Shown: positions 1 to 8,191, numbered from the stretch's first letter. The stretch: DNA of 64,000 nt from JAJDTQ01 sp965204235 (GCA_965204235.1 OZ241979.1:2356001-2420000); one strand, 5' to 3'. Translations and numbers: made by a program. Notes: generated by a model from the sequence alone, not told the origin.

Positions 1-883
1 CGTGCCCGACCCGGTTGACGCAGTAGGTCAGGACGTCCTCGTTGCCCTCGCACCCGATGAACACCCGCCCGCTGCGGAAGTAGTCGATGGGCGCGCGCTC
101 CAGACGCAGGCCGCCGTACTCCACTTCGCGGTTCAGCCGGTCCAGCACCAGCGGGATCCACGCGGTGCCGCCTTCGAGAAAGCCCACCCGCAGGTCCGGG
201 AAGCGGTCGAACACGCCTTCCGACATCATCCCGGTCATGTGGATGGCCAGGGGAAACGGCATGCCCAGGGCGCGCGTGGCCGGGAAAACCTTGAACGAGT
301 TGAAGCCCAGGTCGCCGTAGCAGCCGCCGTGGACCGCAAGGGCGCAATCGAGCTTCTCCGCCTCTTCGTAGAGGGGCCAGAACTGCTCGGAGCCGAAGTG
401 CCGGTCCAGGCCGTTGGACGGCAGCATGGCGGCCACCATGCCCAGGTCCCTGACCGCCCGGCGGAGCTCCGCCACCGACGCCGGCACGTCCTGGAGCGGG
501 ATCAGCGCGACCCCCTTGAAACGGTCGCTGAACTTCATGTACCTGTCTGCCAGCCAGTCGTTGTAGGCGCGCGCGTACGCCGCCGCCCACTCGGGAAAGT
601 GCACCTGGCCGTAGGAAAGGCCGGCCGTGGGATAGAGCACCGAGCACTCGATCCCGGTCTTCTCCAGGAACTCCAGCCATCGCTCGGGTCCCACGCCCGC
701 GTCGAAGGTCCCCTGCTGCTCGACGGTGCGAGTCCTCGGAGTGTGGAACCGGTCCAGGCTCGGCAGCATCTGGCGGAAGCTCAGCCGGCCCCGGCCCAGG
801 AACGCGTCGTCCACGAACTCGTTGAGCTCGCTCTCGGGCTCCATGATGTGCCCGTCGGCATCCACGTATGCCTGGTGGCCCAT
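1..883 (-). CDS. Amidohydrolase_2 family metal-dependent hydrolase, 3' end beyond window
   Basis: Reading leftward from an ATG at 883 preceded by a purine-rich ribosome binding site (GGGGGAAAGG), about 294 codons stay open to the window edge. The product opens with DADGHIMEPE, the metal-binding start typical of the amidohydrolase_2 (PF04909) TIM-barrel family. It continues with VHGG, IHMTGMM and GCEGNED segments in the usual order. These enzymes hydrolyse or decarboxylate small, often aromatic, substrates in the cytoplasm; the substrate cannot be read here. The + strand frame over the same bases is a high-GC shadow. The C-terminus, including the last metal/active-site Asp region, lies outside the window. 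Confidence 0.85.
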   Translation of the reverse strand, partial: MGHQAYVDADGHIMEPESELNEFVDDAFLGRGRLSFRQMLPSLDRFHTPRTRTVEQQGTFDAGVGPERWLEFLEKTGIECSVLYPTAGLSYGQVHFPEWAAAYARAYNDWLADRYMKFSDRFKGVALIPLQDVPASVAELRRAVRDLGMVAAMLPSNGLDRHFGSEQFWPLYEEAEKLDCALAVHGGCYGDLGFNSFKVFPATRALGMPFPLAIHMTGMMSEGVFDRFPDLRVGFLEGGTAWIPLVLDRLNREVEYGGLRLERAPIDYFRSGRVFIGCEGNEDVLTYCVNRVGH

Positions 884-929
884 GATCCTTTCCCCCTTTC
901 CGTTCTCTCCCATCCGATGTCCACTACCG

Positions 930-1016
930 CTATCCCTTCGGCGCCGTCCGTTCGATGACGGTCTCCATGCCCTTGACGACGGCCCGCAACGATTCTCCCT
1001 GCTGCTCCAACCCACT
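930..1016 (-). pseudogene. C-terminal relic of the small membrane coiled-coil (VIERTAP) family
   Basis: The minus strand reads LEQQGESLRAVVKG followed by METVIERTAPKG and a TAG at 932-930. This almost repeats the C-terminus of the proteins encoded at 60685-62572 (QQGETLRTLVKG, METVIERTAPPR). Only the last 25-30 codons survive. The upstream part ends where repeat A copy 1 begins, so the gene was probably cut by that element or by a deletion at its edge. No start codon or membrane segment remains. Confidence 0.7.
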
Positions 1017-1122
1017 CTCCAACCAACTGCCCCCGTTCGTCCTGAGCGTAGCGTAGCGAAGTCGAAGGACGCGCTTTCCCATGGGGAGAGGCGCCTCGAG
1101 CCGGAATCGACCAAGGGTTCCC
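1017..1122 (+). repeat. Repeat A copy 1, left end degenerate
   Basis: Contains the family core (CGTCCTGAGCGTAGC ... GAAGGACG) and a full right arm ending GGGTTCC. The left terminal inverted repeat is worn. It lies between the coiled-coil relic and lnt. Confidence 0.85.
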
Positions 1123-1236
1123 CTGCATCGATGGCGCTACATTAGTCGTTCGGGGACTCCCGTGTCAACGGGATTCGAGGGTCCGTTTGCGCCCCGCGTT
1201 GACGCCCGCTCCCGGGGTGCGTACACTTCCGGGTCC

Positions 1237-2736
1237 ATGTCTCCGTGGCCGCTCCTCGCCGCAGCGTTCATCGCCCTCCCTTTCCTGTGGCCGGTGCTCT
1301 TCCCGCTGACCTGGTTCGCGCCGGTCCCCTTCCTGGCCGCGGTGGAGGGAGCCCGGGACTGGCGGCAGGCGCTCCGGGCGGGCGCCCTCACCGGGCTGGG
1401 CGCCATCGTCCTGGGGTTCCACTGGCTGGTCTATACCATCCACGTGTTCGGCGGAGTGAACTATGCCCTGGCGGCAACGGCGTTCGTCCTCTTCACCGTT
1501 TACTCGGCCCTGCCTTTCGTCGCGTTGGCGGGCCTGGTGCGTCTGTGCGGGCTGGGTCCCCTGGGGCTCTTCCCGCCGACGTTCTGGGTGGCGCTGGAGT
1601 TCTGGTTCCCCAACCTCTTCCCCTGGTACCTCGCCACCAGCCAGACCCTGTTCACCTCGCTCAACCAGTCCGCGGACCTCGTGGGCCACTACGGGACCAC
1701 GTTCGTGTTGCTGTGGTGCGGCGCCGCCCTCTACAAACTCCTGCGCGCCTGCCGGGGGGAGGGCGGCCTCCGGTCCGCGGTCCGAGCCGTGGCCGCGGCC
1801 TGCGCGCTCCTGGCCGCGGCCACGGCCTACGGCCATGTGCGGCTCCAACAGGTCACCGCGGCCGCAAGGGCCGCGGAAAAGCTCGACGTCGCGGTGGTGC
1901 AGGGAAACATCGACATCCGGCGAAAGGGCAAGGCCGCGTTCCTCAAGACCAACCTCCAGACCTACCGGGACCTCTCGGCCGGGAACCGCAACGCGGACCT
2001 GGTCATCTGGCCCGAGTCCGCGGTGGAGCAATGGGTGCCGGAGAACACCGGAAAGATCCCGCGGGGGATCCTGCCGGCGCGCCATCCCCACATGATCGTG
2101 GGCGCCGTCAGCTACCGGAAGGGGCCGGGGGACCGCACCCGCACTTACAACAGCGCCTTCGCGGTGGACCCGGACGGGGTCGTGCTGGGCCGCTACCACA
2201 AGCGGGTGCTGCTGGCTTTCGGCGAGTACATCCCCCTGGCGTGGCTCATCGGCGACCTGCCGGGCATGCCGCCCATCGGCGAGGGCTTCACCCCGGGCGC
2301 ACTCGAGAGCGCCTTCGCGCTGCCGGGAGGCGCACGCGTGGCGCCCCTCATCTGCTACGAGGACCTGATGCCGGCGTTGTCGCGCCGCTTCGTCGGGAAC
2401 GAGCGGGCGAACCTGCTCGTCAACCTGACCAACGATGCCTGGTACGGCCGCAGCGCCGCGCCGTGGCAGCACGCGCGGCTGGCGCGATGGCGCGCCCTGG
2501 AGACCCGCCGGGCCCTGGTCCGTTCCACCAACACCGGCGTCACCACGGTCATCGACCCCGCCGGCCGCATGTCCGAGCCGCTGCCGCTCTTCTCGGAAGG
2601 AGTGCTGACCGCCACCGTGCCCCTGATGGAGACGGAGACCCTGTACGTGCGCTACGGCGACTGGTTCGCCTGGCTGATGACGCTGGCGGCCGCGGCCGCG
2701 GCCGCGCGCAGGGGCTTCGCCCGGACCCGGCGGTGA
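1237..2736 (+). CDS. lnt: Apolipoprotein N-acyltransferase Lnt
   Basis: A 499-residue inner-membrane enzyme that adds the third acyl chain to lipoproteins. Multiple hydrophobic helices fill residues 1-200 and the carbon-nitrogen hydrolase domain follows from about 220. The catalytic triad is visible: Glu260 in WPESAVE, Lys322 in YHKRVLL and Cys373 in LICYEDL. A final helix sits at the C-terminus. Length matches the family (about 500). An in-frame ATG at 1081 lies inside repeat A and would add 52 unlikely residues; the start at 1237 opens directly into the first membrane helix. The Shine-Dalgarno is weak. Confidence 0.93.
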   Translation: MSPWPLLAAAFIALPFLWPVLFPLTWFAPVPFLAAVEGARDWRQALRAGALTGLGAIVLGFHWLVYTIHVFGGVNYALAATAFVLFTVYSALPFVALAGLVRLCGLGPLGLFPPTFWVALEFWFPNLFPWYLATSQTLFTSLNQSADLVGHYGTTFVLLWCGAALYKLLRACRGEGGLRSAVRAVAAACALLAAATAYGHVRLQQVTAAARAAEKLDVAVVQGNIDIRRKGKAAFLKTNLQTYRDLSAGNRNADLVIWPESAVEQWVPENTGKIPRGILPARHPHMIVGAVSYRKGPGDRTRTYNSAFAVDPDGVVLGRYHKRVLLAFGEYIPLAWLIGDLPGMPPIGEGFTPGALESAFALPGGARVAPLICYEDLMPALSRRFVGNERANLLVNLTNDAWYGRSAAPWQHARLARWRALETRRALVRSTNTGVTTVIDPAGRMSEPLPLFSEGVLTATVPLMETETLYVRYGDWFAWLMTLAAAAAAARRGFARTRR

Positions 2737-2951
2737 GCCTTTCGACACATTCGGTTTCAAGGAAACTCGGAACGATTGCCCCCGTTCATCCTGAGCGTAG
2801 CGTAGAACTCCGTTCATCCTGAGCGTAGCGTAGCGAAGTCGAAGGACGCGCTTCTTCATGGGGAGAGGCGCTTCGAGCCAGAATGGATCAGAGGTTCCTC
2901 AAGGGGGTTAATGGCGCACGGAGGGTTCGCCCGGACCCGGCGGTGAGCCTT
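2716..2951. repeat. 26-bp direct duplication bracketing repeat A copy 2
   Basis: The 26 bases at 2716-2741, which include the lnt stop codon, recur exactly at 2926-2951, 210 bp downstream. Repeat A copy 2 lies between. The length is far above the element's usual 5-6 bp target duplication, so a separate slippage or recombination event is likely. Confidence 0.85.
2761..2898 (+). repeat. Repeat A copy 2, core doubled
   Basis: Both ends are present (GGAAACTCGGAACGATTG ... ATCAGAGGTTCC). The core unit CGTTCATCCTGAGCGTAGC occurs twice. The flanks read TTCAAG on the left and CTCAAG on the right, consistent with a short target-site duplication. Confidence 0.9.
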
Positions 2952-2964
2952 GGCGGCGGGCGCG

Positions 2965-3513
2965 TCAAGGCCGCGGGAACCGGTAGAGCGCGTCCACCAA
3001 GGCGTCCGCGCGGTCGGCGACGATGAGTTTGTCGCGGTGCTTCCGCTTGAGGAACCCCTGCTCCACCGCGTGGTCGAGGAAGCGGAGCAGGTGGCCGTAG
3101 TAGTCCCTGACGTTCAGCACGCCGCAGGGTTTGGAGTGGAGGCCGAGTTGCAGCCACGTGACCATCTCCGCCAGCTCCTCCAGCGTGCCGTAGCCCCCCG
3201 GAAGGGCGATGAAACCGTCCGACAGCCGTTCCATCATGGCCTTGCGCCGGTGCATGGAGTCCACCACCCGGAGCTCGGTCAGGCCCGAGTGCGCCACGCC
3301 GTCCACCGCCATGGCCTCGGGGATGACGCCGATGACTTCCCCGCCCCGGTCGAGGGACGCGTCGGCCAGGCATCCCATCAGGCCCACGGCGCCGCCGCCA
3401 TAGACCACCCCGATGCCTCGCCGGGCGAGCTCGCGCCCCAGCGCCGCGGCGGTCTGCGAATAGTCGTCCAGGACGCCCTTGCGGGACCCCGAAAAGACAC
3501 AGATGCGCTTCAT
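2965..3513 (-). CDS. LOG family (TIGR00730) nucleoside-5'-monophosphate phosphoribohydrolase
   Basis: A 182-residue Rossmann-like protein with the LOG signature PGGYGTLEE at residues 105-113, the nucleotide-binding GGGAVGLMG near residue 40, and the SMHRRKAMM segment (Arg90, Lys91) that precedes the active site. Family members cleave N6-modified AMP to base plus ribose-5-phosphate, or act as generic nucleotide hydrolases. Length is typical. It faces away from lnt and is bracketed by repeat A copies 2 and 3. Confidence 0.9.
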   Translation of the reverse strand: MKRICVFSGSRKGVLDDYSQTAAALGRELARRGIGVVYGGGAVGLMGCLADASLDRGGEVIGVIPEAMAVDGVAHSGLTELRVVDSMHRRKAMMERLSDGFIALPGGYGTLEELAEMVTWLQLGLHSKPCGVLNVRDYYGHLLRFLDHAVEQGFLKRKHRDKLIVADRADALVDALYRFPRP

Positions 3514-3586
3514 CTCGCTCCTTCGGTCCGCGCCGCTGCGGGTGCGTCGGCCAAGCCCGGTTGCGACTGCTTCAGGAGCGTCCGCT

Positions 3587-3683
3587 CCATTCCGGCTCGA
3601 GGCGCCCCTCCCTTGGGAGAGCGCGTCCTTCGACTTCGCTTCGCTACGCTCAGGACGAACGGGGGCGATTGTTCCGAGTTTCC
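3587..3683 (-). repeat. Repeat A copy 3
   Basis: Right arm and core are clear in inverse orientation; the outermost bases of the left end are lost. It lies about 70 bp upstream of the LOG gene start. Confidence 0.85.
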
Positions 3684-3700
3684 TTTACAGGGCTTTTCAT

Positions 3701-4504
3701 GATTTCGTGTGGGTTGTCCCACTCCCCTCCCACGCGCCGAGGTCCGATTCCCACCTTGCCGTCCTCGGTTCGGCATTGCGGAGAACTCCGATCCCCTAAT
3801 GGCGGAGAACTCCGATTCCCTCCCCTCTTGAGGGGGAGGGACAGGGAGCATAGGCGCTAACTTGTTTTTGGTTAGAGAGAGAAGTAGCGAGCCAACCGAG
3901 GGATGCGGCGTTTTGGGGGTTCGGCGAGGGAGTGGGAGAGGTGGTTCCATTCCGAGAAAGGGTTTCGGGCTGGGGACGCTTGCCGGTTTTCGCGGCTGCC
4001 TTGCGCAAGCGCTTCTGCGCCATCCGGGTGGCTTCCTGTGTCTTTCGCACTGCGCAGACCCGTCCGGCCACCGTCTCCCGCAACGAGTGCCCACATCCCA
4101 CATGCAGCAGAAGCGTCCGCAGCAGCTTCTCCACCGATTTGTCCTTGCGCAATCCCTTCAACGCTCCCGTCTCCTCCGCCAACTCCTCCCAATCCCCTAG
4201 CAGCAACCCCGTCAACAACTCCCAGTCCTCTCGTAACTTGCCCCCCCTCCCTCACTCTTGCTAATCTCCCCTCTTCATACACTATCCGTCCTGAAAAACA
4301 GGTTAGCGCCTATGGGGTTAGGGAGGGGGCCTCCGCGCCACCAGACCCATCGGCGCCAGCACCAACGGACAGACGGCTGAAACGGCTTGGCTGGTCCGGG
4401 CAGAGGACTCCTCCCTGCAACCCCGCCGTACCCCCCCTAACCCGCCCCCTCAAGGGGGGAGGGGACGTTAACCCGTGAAACTCTGCCCACACCAAAGTCG
4501 GAAG
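3701..4504. repeat. Repeat B copy 1, split by an IS4-like element
   Basis: The left half runs from TTCGTGTGGGTTG through the C-rich/G-rich palindrome (CTCTTGAGGGGGAGGG) to about 3848. The right half resumes at about 4315 and ends CCCACACCAAAGTCGGAAG. The pieces align with the intact copies at 26.2, 28.9 and 60.2 kb. The 466 bp between them is the separate element below. Confidence 0.75.
3849..4314 (-). mobile_element. Internally deleted IS4-like element with inverted ends
   Basis: The ends are inverted repeats, CATAGGCGCTAAC on the left and its complement on the right, each followed inward by TTGTTTTT-like bases. On the minus strand from 4218 a frame reads LLLGDWEELAEETGALKG and then LRTLLLHVGCGHSLRETVA, as in the N-termini of IS4-type DDE transposases. 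It passes directly to a mid-protein segment (AQKRLRKAAAKTG, RPQPETL) and then ends without the catalytic DDE core. It is therefore a non-autonomous remnant, about 466 bp, sitting inside repeat B. Confidence 0.7.
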
Positions 4505-4775
4505 ATCTCTGCATAAAAGCCGAAAGAGATCTGCATGACATACTATGCAGCAGCGACCCCGCGAGCGTCAACGACCGACCCCGGCGCCATGAGCTGCAAA
4601 CCTCCCGACCCTCGGCTCCTTGGCTCGCTCCTGCTGTCCCGGGAACGCAGGCGTCCCGCCCGCGGCAGGTCGAAGGTCCGTATCCCGAAGACCCGCGGGG
4701 GTCCCCGCAGGGTGTTGTAATTCGTGAAGAAGGTGGTAGGTGAGTCTCAACCGGGAACGATCGGAGGAGCAGTCC
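4505..4775. other. Non-coding stretch, no gene recognised
   Basis: Short frames exist on both strands but none shows a family motif. Near its left edge, AGATCTCTGCAT and AGAGATCTGCAT follow one another after similar AAAGTCGG/AAAAGCCG strings. This could be a duplicated border of repeat B. Confidence 0.5.
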
Positions 4776-5021
4776 ATGAGCGAGACCACGAAATCCGCGG
4801 CCAACGGCGCAGGCAAGAGGTACATGACGGACGACCGGGGAAACCCGTCGTCCATGCGGCTGATGTCCATGCTGGCGTTGGGGGTAGCCGCGGTCCTGGC
4901 GTTGGTGGAAGCGTTCGGCCTGGGGTCCGGCGAAAGCAAGACGGAACTGGTCCTGTACTTCCTGGTCGCGGCCTTCGCGCCCAAGGCGGTGCAGAAGTTC
5001 GCGGAGAAGGACCGCCCGTGA
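4776..5021 (+). CDS. Small two-helix membrane protein, possibly phage-derived
   Basis: An 81-residue protein from an ATG with a good ribosome binding site (CGGAGGAG). A polar N-terminus with RYMTDDRGNPSS precedes two hydrophobic segments, about residues 28-48 and 57-72, and a basic tail. The pattern resembles small holin-like proteins of prophages, but no phage genes are nearby, so this is only a suggestion. The next gene follows after 30 bp in the same direction. Confidence 0.6.
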   Translation: MSETTKSAANGAGKRYMTDDRGNPSSMRLMSMLALGVAAVLALVEAFGLGSGESKTELVLYFLVAAFAPKAVQKFAEKDRP

Positions 5022-5051
5022 GGACCAGGCTCCGACTTCGGGGAGAGGGAC

Positions 5052-6029
5052 TTGGCTGAGAAGCGGGCGAGCGCGGCGCCCCGTCGGCTCGCTCTCGATT
5101 TCGCCAGCAACGACTACCCGTTCTTCGGCGCCGTCATGAGCGGGCGCCACGCGGCCCACGGTCTCGACATCCGTTGGCGCCGTGTGGACCCGCCCGACAA
5201 GCTCTTCCGGCAGGTGCTCCGGTCGCCGCGGTACGACGTCACCGAGTTGTCCCTGTCGAGCTACACGATGATGCGGGAACGGGGCTGGCGCGCCTACCGG
5301 GCCCTTCCGATCTTCCCCTCCCGCCGCTTCCGCCATTCCTCGGTGTTCGTGAAAGCCGACAGCCGTCTGGTGAGCGGCGAGCAGCTCGAAGGGCGGCGGG
5401 TCGGGGTGCCGGACTTCCACATGACCGCGGCCGTGTGGGTCCGCGGTCTTCTCCGGGAGGACTTCGGCGTGAGGCCCGAGGCCGTCCGCTGGTTCACGGG
5501 CCGGGCCGAACGAGTCAGGTTGCCGCGGGAGGTGGCCGACCAGGTGGAGTACGTGGGCAAGGAGGCGAGGCTCTTCGACTGGTTGCTCGAAGGCAGGCTC
5601 GACGCGGTGATCTACGCCCACCTGACCCACCCGCCCGTGCCGGCCGGCAGCGTGCGGCGCCTCTTTCCCGACGCCGCGGAACGGGAAAGGGAGTACTACC
5701 GCAAGCACGGGGTCATCCCGATCATGCACCTCATCGCCCTCAAGGAGGAGCACTTGGCGAATGGTCCCGGCGTCGCGCGCAGGCTGGAGAGGGTGCTGAG
5801 GAAGGAGAAGGAGTCCTTCTACCGGCGGCTCGACCAGGTGCGGTCGTCCGGGGTCCTCCCCTGGTTCTCCGAATACGTGGAGAGCGCCGCGGCGACCCTC
5901 GGCGCGGACCCCTGGCCCCACGGCATCGAAGCCAACCGCAAGGCCATCGACAAGTTCCTGGACTACTCCCTGTCCCAGGGCCTGATCGCCCGAAGACCCG
6001 ACCTGCGCGAGCTCTTCATCGACGTGTGA
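5052..6029 (+). CDS. 4,5-dihydroxyphthalate decarboxylase-like / substrate-binding-fold protein
   Basis: A 325-residue protein from a TTG start placed just after GGGAGAGGG. The stretch YDVTELSLSSYTMM, then FPSRRFRHSS and GVPDFHMTAAVWVRG, is characteristic of the family annotated as 4,5-dihydroxyphthalate decarboxylase, which shares the NMT1/periplasmic-binding-protein fold. No signal peptide is visible, arguing for a cytoplasmic protein rather than an ABC transporter receptor. The actual substrate is unknown; no phthalate pathway genes are nearby. Length is typical. Confidence 0.8.
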   Translation: MAEKRASAAPRRLALDFASNDYPFFGAVMSGRHAAHGLDIRWRRVDPPDKLFRQVLRSPRYDVTELSLSSYTMMRERGWRAYRALPIFPSRRFRHSSVFVKADSRLVSGEQLEGRRVGVPDFHMTAAVWVRGLLREDFGVRPEAVRWFTGRAERVRLPREVADQVEYVGKEARLFDWLLEGRLDAVIYAHLTHPPVPAGSVRRLFPDAAEREREYYRKHGVIPIMHLIALKEEHLANGPGVARRLERVLRKEKESFYRRLDQVRSSGVLPWFSEYVESAAATLGADPWPHGIEANRKAIDKFLDYSLSQGLIARRPDLRELFIDV

Positions 6030-6105
6030 GGGTCCTGCCGAAGTCCTCCATGACTTCGCCGCCCACGCCCCCACACGGACTTCTCGATGTTACCCCTGTT
6101 GCGTT

Positions 6106-6219
6106 CCGTCAAATACCCGTCAAATAAACAGGATCCTTGTAACTATTTGAATTCAAAAGGCTTTCCCGATTTCCCCGAGACACGGACTGCCTGATTGGCG
6201 GAATCCTGTCAAATAAAAA
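6106..6219 (+). promoter_or_regulatory. Direct GTCAAATA repeats before the RHH/NTase pair
   Basis: CCGTCAAATA occurs at 6106 and again at 6117, exactly 11 bp apart, and a third TGTCAAATAAA lies at 6207. The interval is AT-rich against a GC-rich background. One-helical-turn spacing ahead of a ribbon-helix-helix gene suggests an autoregulatory operator. The last copy overlaps the proposed start region, so the true start may be a TTG at 6228. Confidence 0.45.
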
Positions 6220-6701
6220 TCGGACAGTTGCAGGTCCGCGTCAGCGCGGACGAGAGGGAACGTATCCGGCGGCGCGCGGAAGACGCTGGCATGACCGTTT
6301 CCGAATGGGTGCTCAGATGGCTGTTGCCGCCCGTCGAGGACGAGTTCCAGGAGCTTTGCCGTGAGCTTGCGCAGCGGCCCGAGTTCCGCACCCACGCCCT
6401 GGCGCACATCCATGACCTCTTCCAGCGTCTGGGCGAGCGGGAGTTTTCCCTGGCCGTGCGGTTCCCGCCGCAGGTGGAGTTGGCGCCGTTCGAGGTGAAC
6501 TACATGGCCGCGATGGTGGAGTACGCCGCGGTCCTCAAGGCCGCGCCCATGCTGGACTGGACCCGGGGCGTGCCTCCCCTGGAGACGCCCTCGTTCGCCG
6601 CCCCGGAGCGGAGCTTGCGGCTGCATCTGCTTACGCAGTCGCCGCCGCCGTTCCGCCGGCGCAACCTGTTCGTGGACGCCAGCGTCGGGAGCCGGACATG
6701 A
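6195..6701 (+). CDS. Ribbon-helix-helix-type antitoxin-like protein paired with a DUF6036 NTase
   Basis: A 168-residue protein. Residues 10-45 (LQVRVSADERERIRRRAEDAG, then TVSEWVLRWLLPP) look like an RHH DNA-binding domain. A helical middle follows, and the C-terminus has SLRLHLL, FRRRNLFVDASVG. This two-part protein is habitually encoded just upstream of DUF6036/AbiEii-like nucleotidyltransferases, as here with a 4-bp ATGA overlap. It probably binds its own promoter and neutralises the partner. Start is TTG 6195 or TTG 6228, neither with a clear Shine-Dalgarno. Confidence 0.7.
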   Translation: MAESCQIKIGQLQVRVSADERERIRRRAEDAGMTVSEWVLRWLLPPVEDEFQELCRELAQRPEFRTHALAHIHDLFQRLGEREFSLAVRFPPQVELAPFEVNYMAAMVEYAAVLKAAPMLDWTRGVPPLETPSFAAPERSLRLHLLTQSPPPFRRRNLFVDASVGSRT

Positions 6702-6845
6702 CGCCGCTGGCCCGGGACGCTATCCTCCGCCTGCTGGAACGGCTGAACGACGAGTTGGCGCGCGACGGCGTGTGCGGGGAACTGTGCCTGGTGGGCGGCG
6801 CGGTGTTGTGCCTCGCGTTCGACGCGCGCCGTTCCGTCCCGTGGC
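6698..6845 (+). pseudogene. 5' stub of a DUF6036-type nucleotidyltransferase, cut by repeat A
   Basis: From ATG 6698 the frame reads MTPLARDAILRLLERLNDEL and then GELCLVGGAVLCLAFDARRS, the recognisable N-terminus of DUF6036 nucleotidyltransferases (helix, then LVGGAV). It enters repeat A at about 6844 before the expected T-x-D-x-D catalytic acids. The frame runs on to 7003 only through repeat sequence. The putative toxin/NTase is therefore inactive and the upstream RHH gene is an orphan. Confidence 0.8.
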
Positions 6846-6968
6846 GTCCTTCGACTTCGCTACGCTACGCTCAGGACGAACGGAGTTCTTCGCTCGCTAC
6901 GCTCAGGATGAACGGGTTGCTCCGCTTCGCTACGCCAGGACGAACGGAGGCAATGGTTCAGGGTTTCC
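6844..6968 (-). repeat. Repeat A copy 4, core tripled, left end missing
   Basis: Three successive core units (CGCTACGCTCAGGA-type) precede a right end reading CAATGGTTCAGGGTTTCC. It interrupts the nucleotidyltransferase gene. Confidence 0.85.
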
Positions 6969-7055
6969 GGGAGACGGAAACCCGTGACCACGGGTTTGCC
7001 TGACGGTCGAAGGGCGTGATAGGGCTTGGGACGAATCCACACGGGGAGAAGACCT

Positions 7056-8072
7056 ATGCGCGGCGTCATGTTCAACGGCAACAGGCAGGCCGAGATCCGG
7101 AAGTTTCCGGACCCCCATGCGGGGCCGGGCGAAGCGGTGGTGAAGGTCCGGGCCTCGGGCATGTGCGGCACGGACTTGCATCGGTATCGCGGACCCGCGG
7201 CCATCGACGCCATCACCGGCCATGAGCCCTGCGGCGTGGTCGCGGAACTCGGCGCCGGCGCGCCGGACGGGCTGGCGGTCGGCGACCGGGTGGTGGTGCA
7301 CCACTACGCGGGGTGCGGCCTCTGCGAGATCTGCGCCCTGGGCTACGAGCAGGCGTGTCCCCACGGCCACGTGACCTTCGGCGGCGTGGACGCCCACGGG
7401 GCCAACGCCGACTACATCCTGGTGCCGTTGCGCCTCCTCTGCCGCCTCCCCGACGAGTTGTCGTTCGAGGCCGGCGCGGCCATCTCCTGCGGCACCGGCA
7501 CGGCCTGGAACGGTCTCAGGAAGATGAACGTGGCCGGCGGCGACATGGTGTCCATCTTCGGACAGGGGCCGGTGGGCCTCAGCGGCACCATGTGCGCCAA
7601 GGCCATGGGGGCGCGGGTGGTCGCCATCGACGTGCTGCCGGAACGGTTGGAACTGGCGCGCCGGTACGGCGCCGACCACGTGGTCAACGCCCGGGACGCC
7701 GACCCGGTGGAGGCGGTCAAGGATCTCACCGGCGGGCTGGGGACTTCCGCGGCGCTGGAAACCTCCGGCAACCCGGAGGCCCGCGGACAGATCCTCAAGG
7801 CCCTGCGCACCTTCGGACGCTGCTGTTACGTGGGCATGGGCGAGCCGTCCACCATCGACTTCAGGAACGACGTGATCTTCAAGGTGGCCACCCTCTTCGG
7901 CTCGTGGACCTTCAGCAAGTCCGAGCTCATGGAGATCTGCCGCTTCATGGTGGAAGAGAAGGTGCCCCTGGACGACCTCATCACCCACCGCTTCAGCCTC
8001 GACCAGGCCGTCGAAGCCTTCCGCACCTTCGACGGCGCCGCCACCGGAAAGTGCGTGTTCGTCATGGACTGA
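7056..8072 (+). CDS. Zinc-dependent medium-chain alcohol dehydrogenase
   Basis: A 338-residue MDR protein. Catalytic zinc ligands are visible as Cys37 (MCGTD) and His56-Glu57 (GHEPCG). Structural zinc ligands are Cys87, Cys90, Cys93 and Cys101. The Rossmann motif is GQGPVG at 169-174. It should oxidise an alcohol or polyol with NAD(P)+ in the cytoplasm. The start at 7056 has a strong GGGGAGAAG 5-7 bp upstream; an in-frame ATG at 7026 adds only ten residues without an RBS. Confidence 0.9.
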   Translation: MRGVMFNGNRQAEIRKFPDPHAGPGEAVVKVRASGMCGTDLHRYRGPAAIDAITGHEPCGVVAELGAGAPDGLAVGDRVVVHHYAGCGLCEICALGYEQACPHGHVTFGGVDAHGANADYILVPLRLLCRLPDELSFEAGAAISCGTGTAWNGLRKMNVAGGDMVSIFGQGPVGLSGTMCAKAMGARVVAIDVLPERLELARRYGADHVVNARDADPVEAVKDLTGGLGTSAALETSGNPEARGQILKALRTFGRCCYVGMGEPSTIDFRNDVIFKVATLFGSWTFSKSELMEICRFMVEEKVPLDDLITHRFSLDQAVEAFRTFDGAATGKCVFVMD

Positions 8073-8081
8073 CCGAACCGG

Positions 8082-8191
8082 GGAAACCCCGAACCACGCC
8101 CCCCGTTCGTCCTGAGCGTAGCGAAGCGAAGTCGAAGGACGCGCTCTCCCGCAGGGAGAGGGAACGCAAGCCGGAATGGATCGGATGTTCC
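8082..8191 (+). repeat. Repeat A copy 5, overlaps a gene start
   Basis: Full-length copy from GGAAACCCCGAACCA to GGATGTTCC. Its right arm supplies GAGAGGG plus the first ATG (8176) of the following nucleotidyltransferase frame. Confidence 0.9.

Noticed and set aside
2..958. 318-codon + strand frame at the left edge
   Set aside because: It is antisense to the amidohydrolase gene, shows no family motif and has low-complexity Arg/His/Gln-rich composition typical of GC-rich shadows.
1165..2859. 564-codon minus-strand frame over lnt
   Set aside because: Shadow of lnt that begins in repeat A; the peptide start (VLRLRYATLRMNG) is repeat-derived.
4776..5021. Prophage remnant
   Set aside because: Only one holin-like small protein; no integrase, lysis or structural genes nearby.
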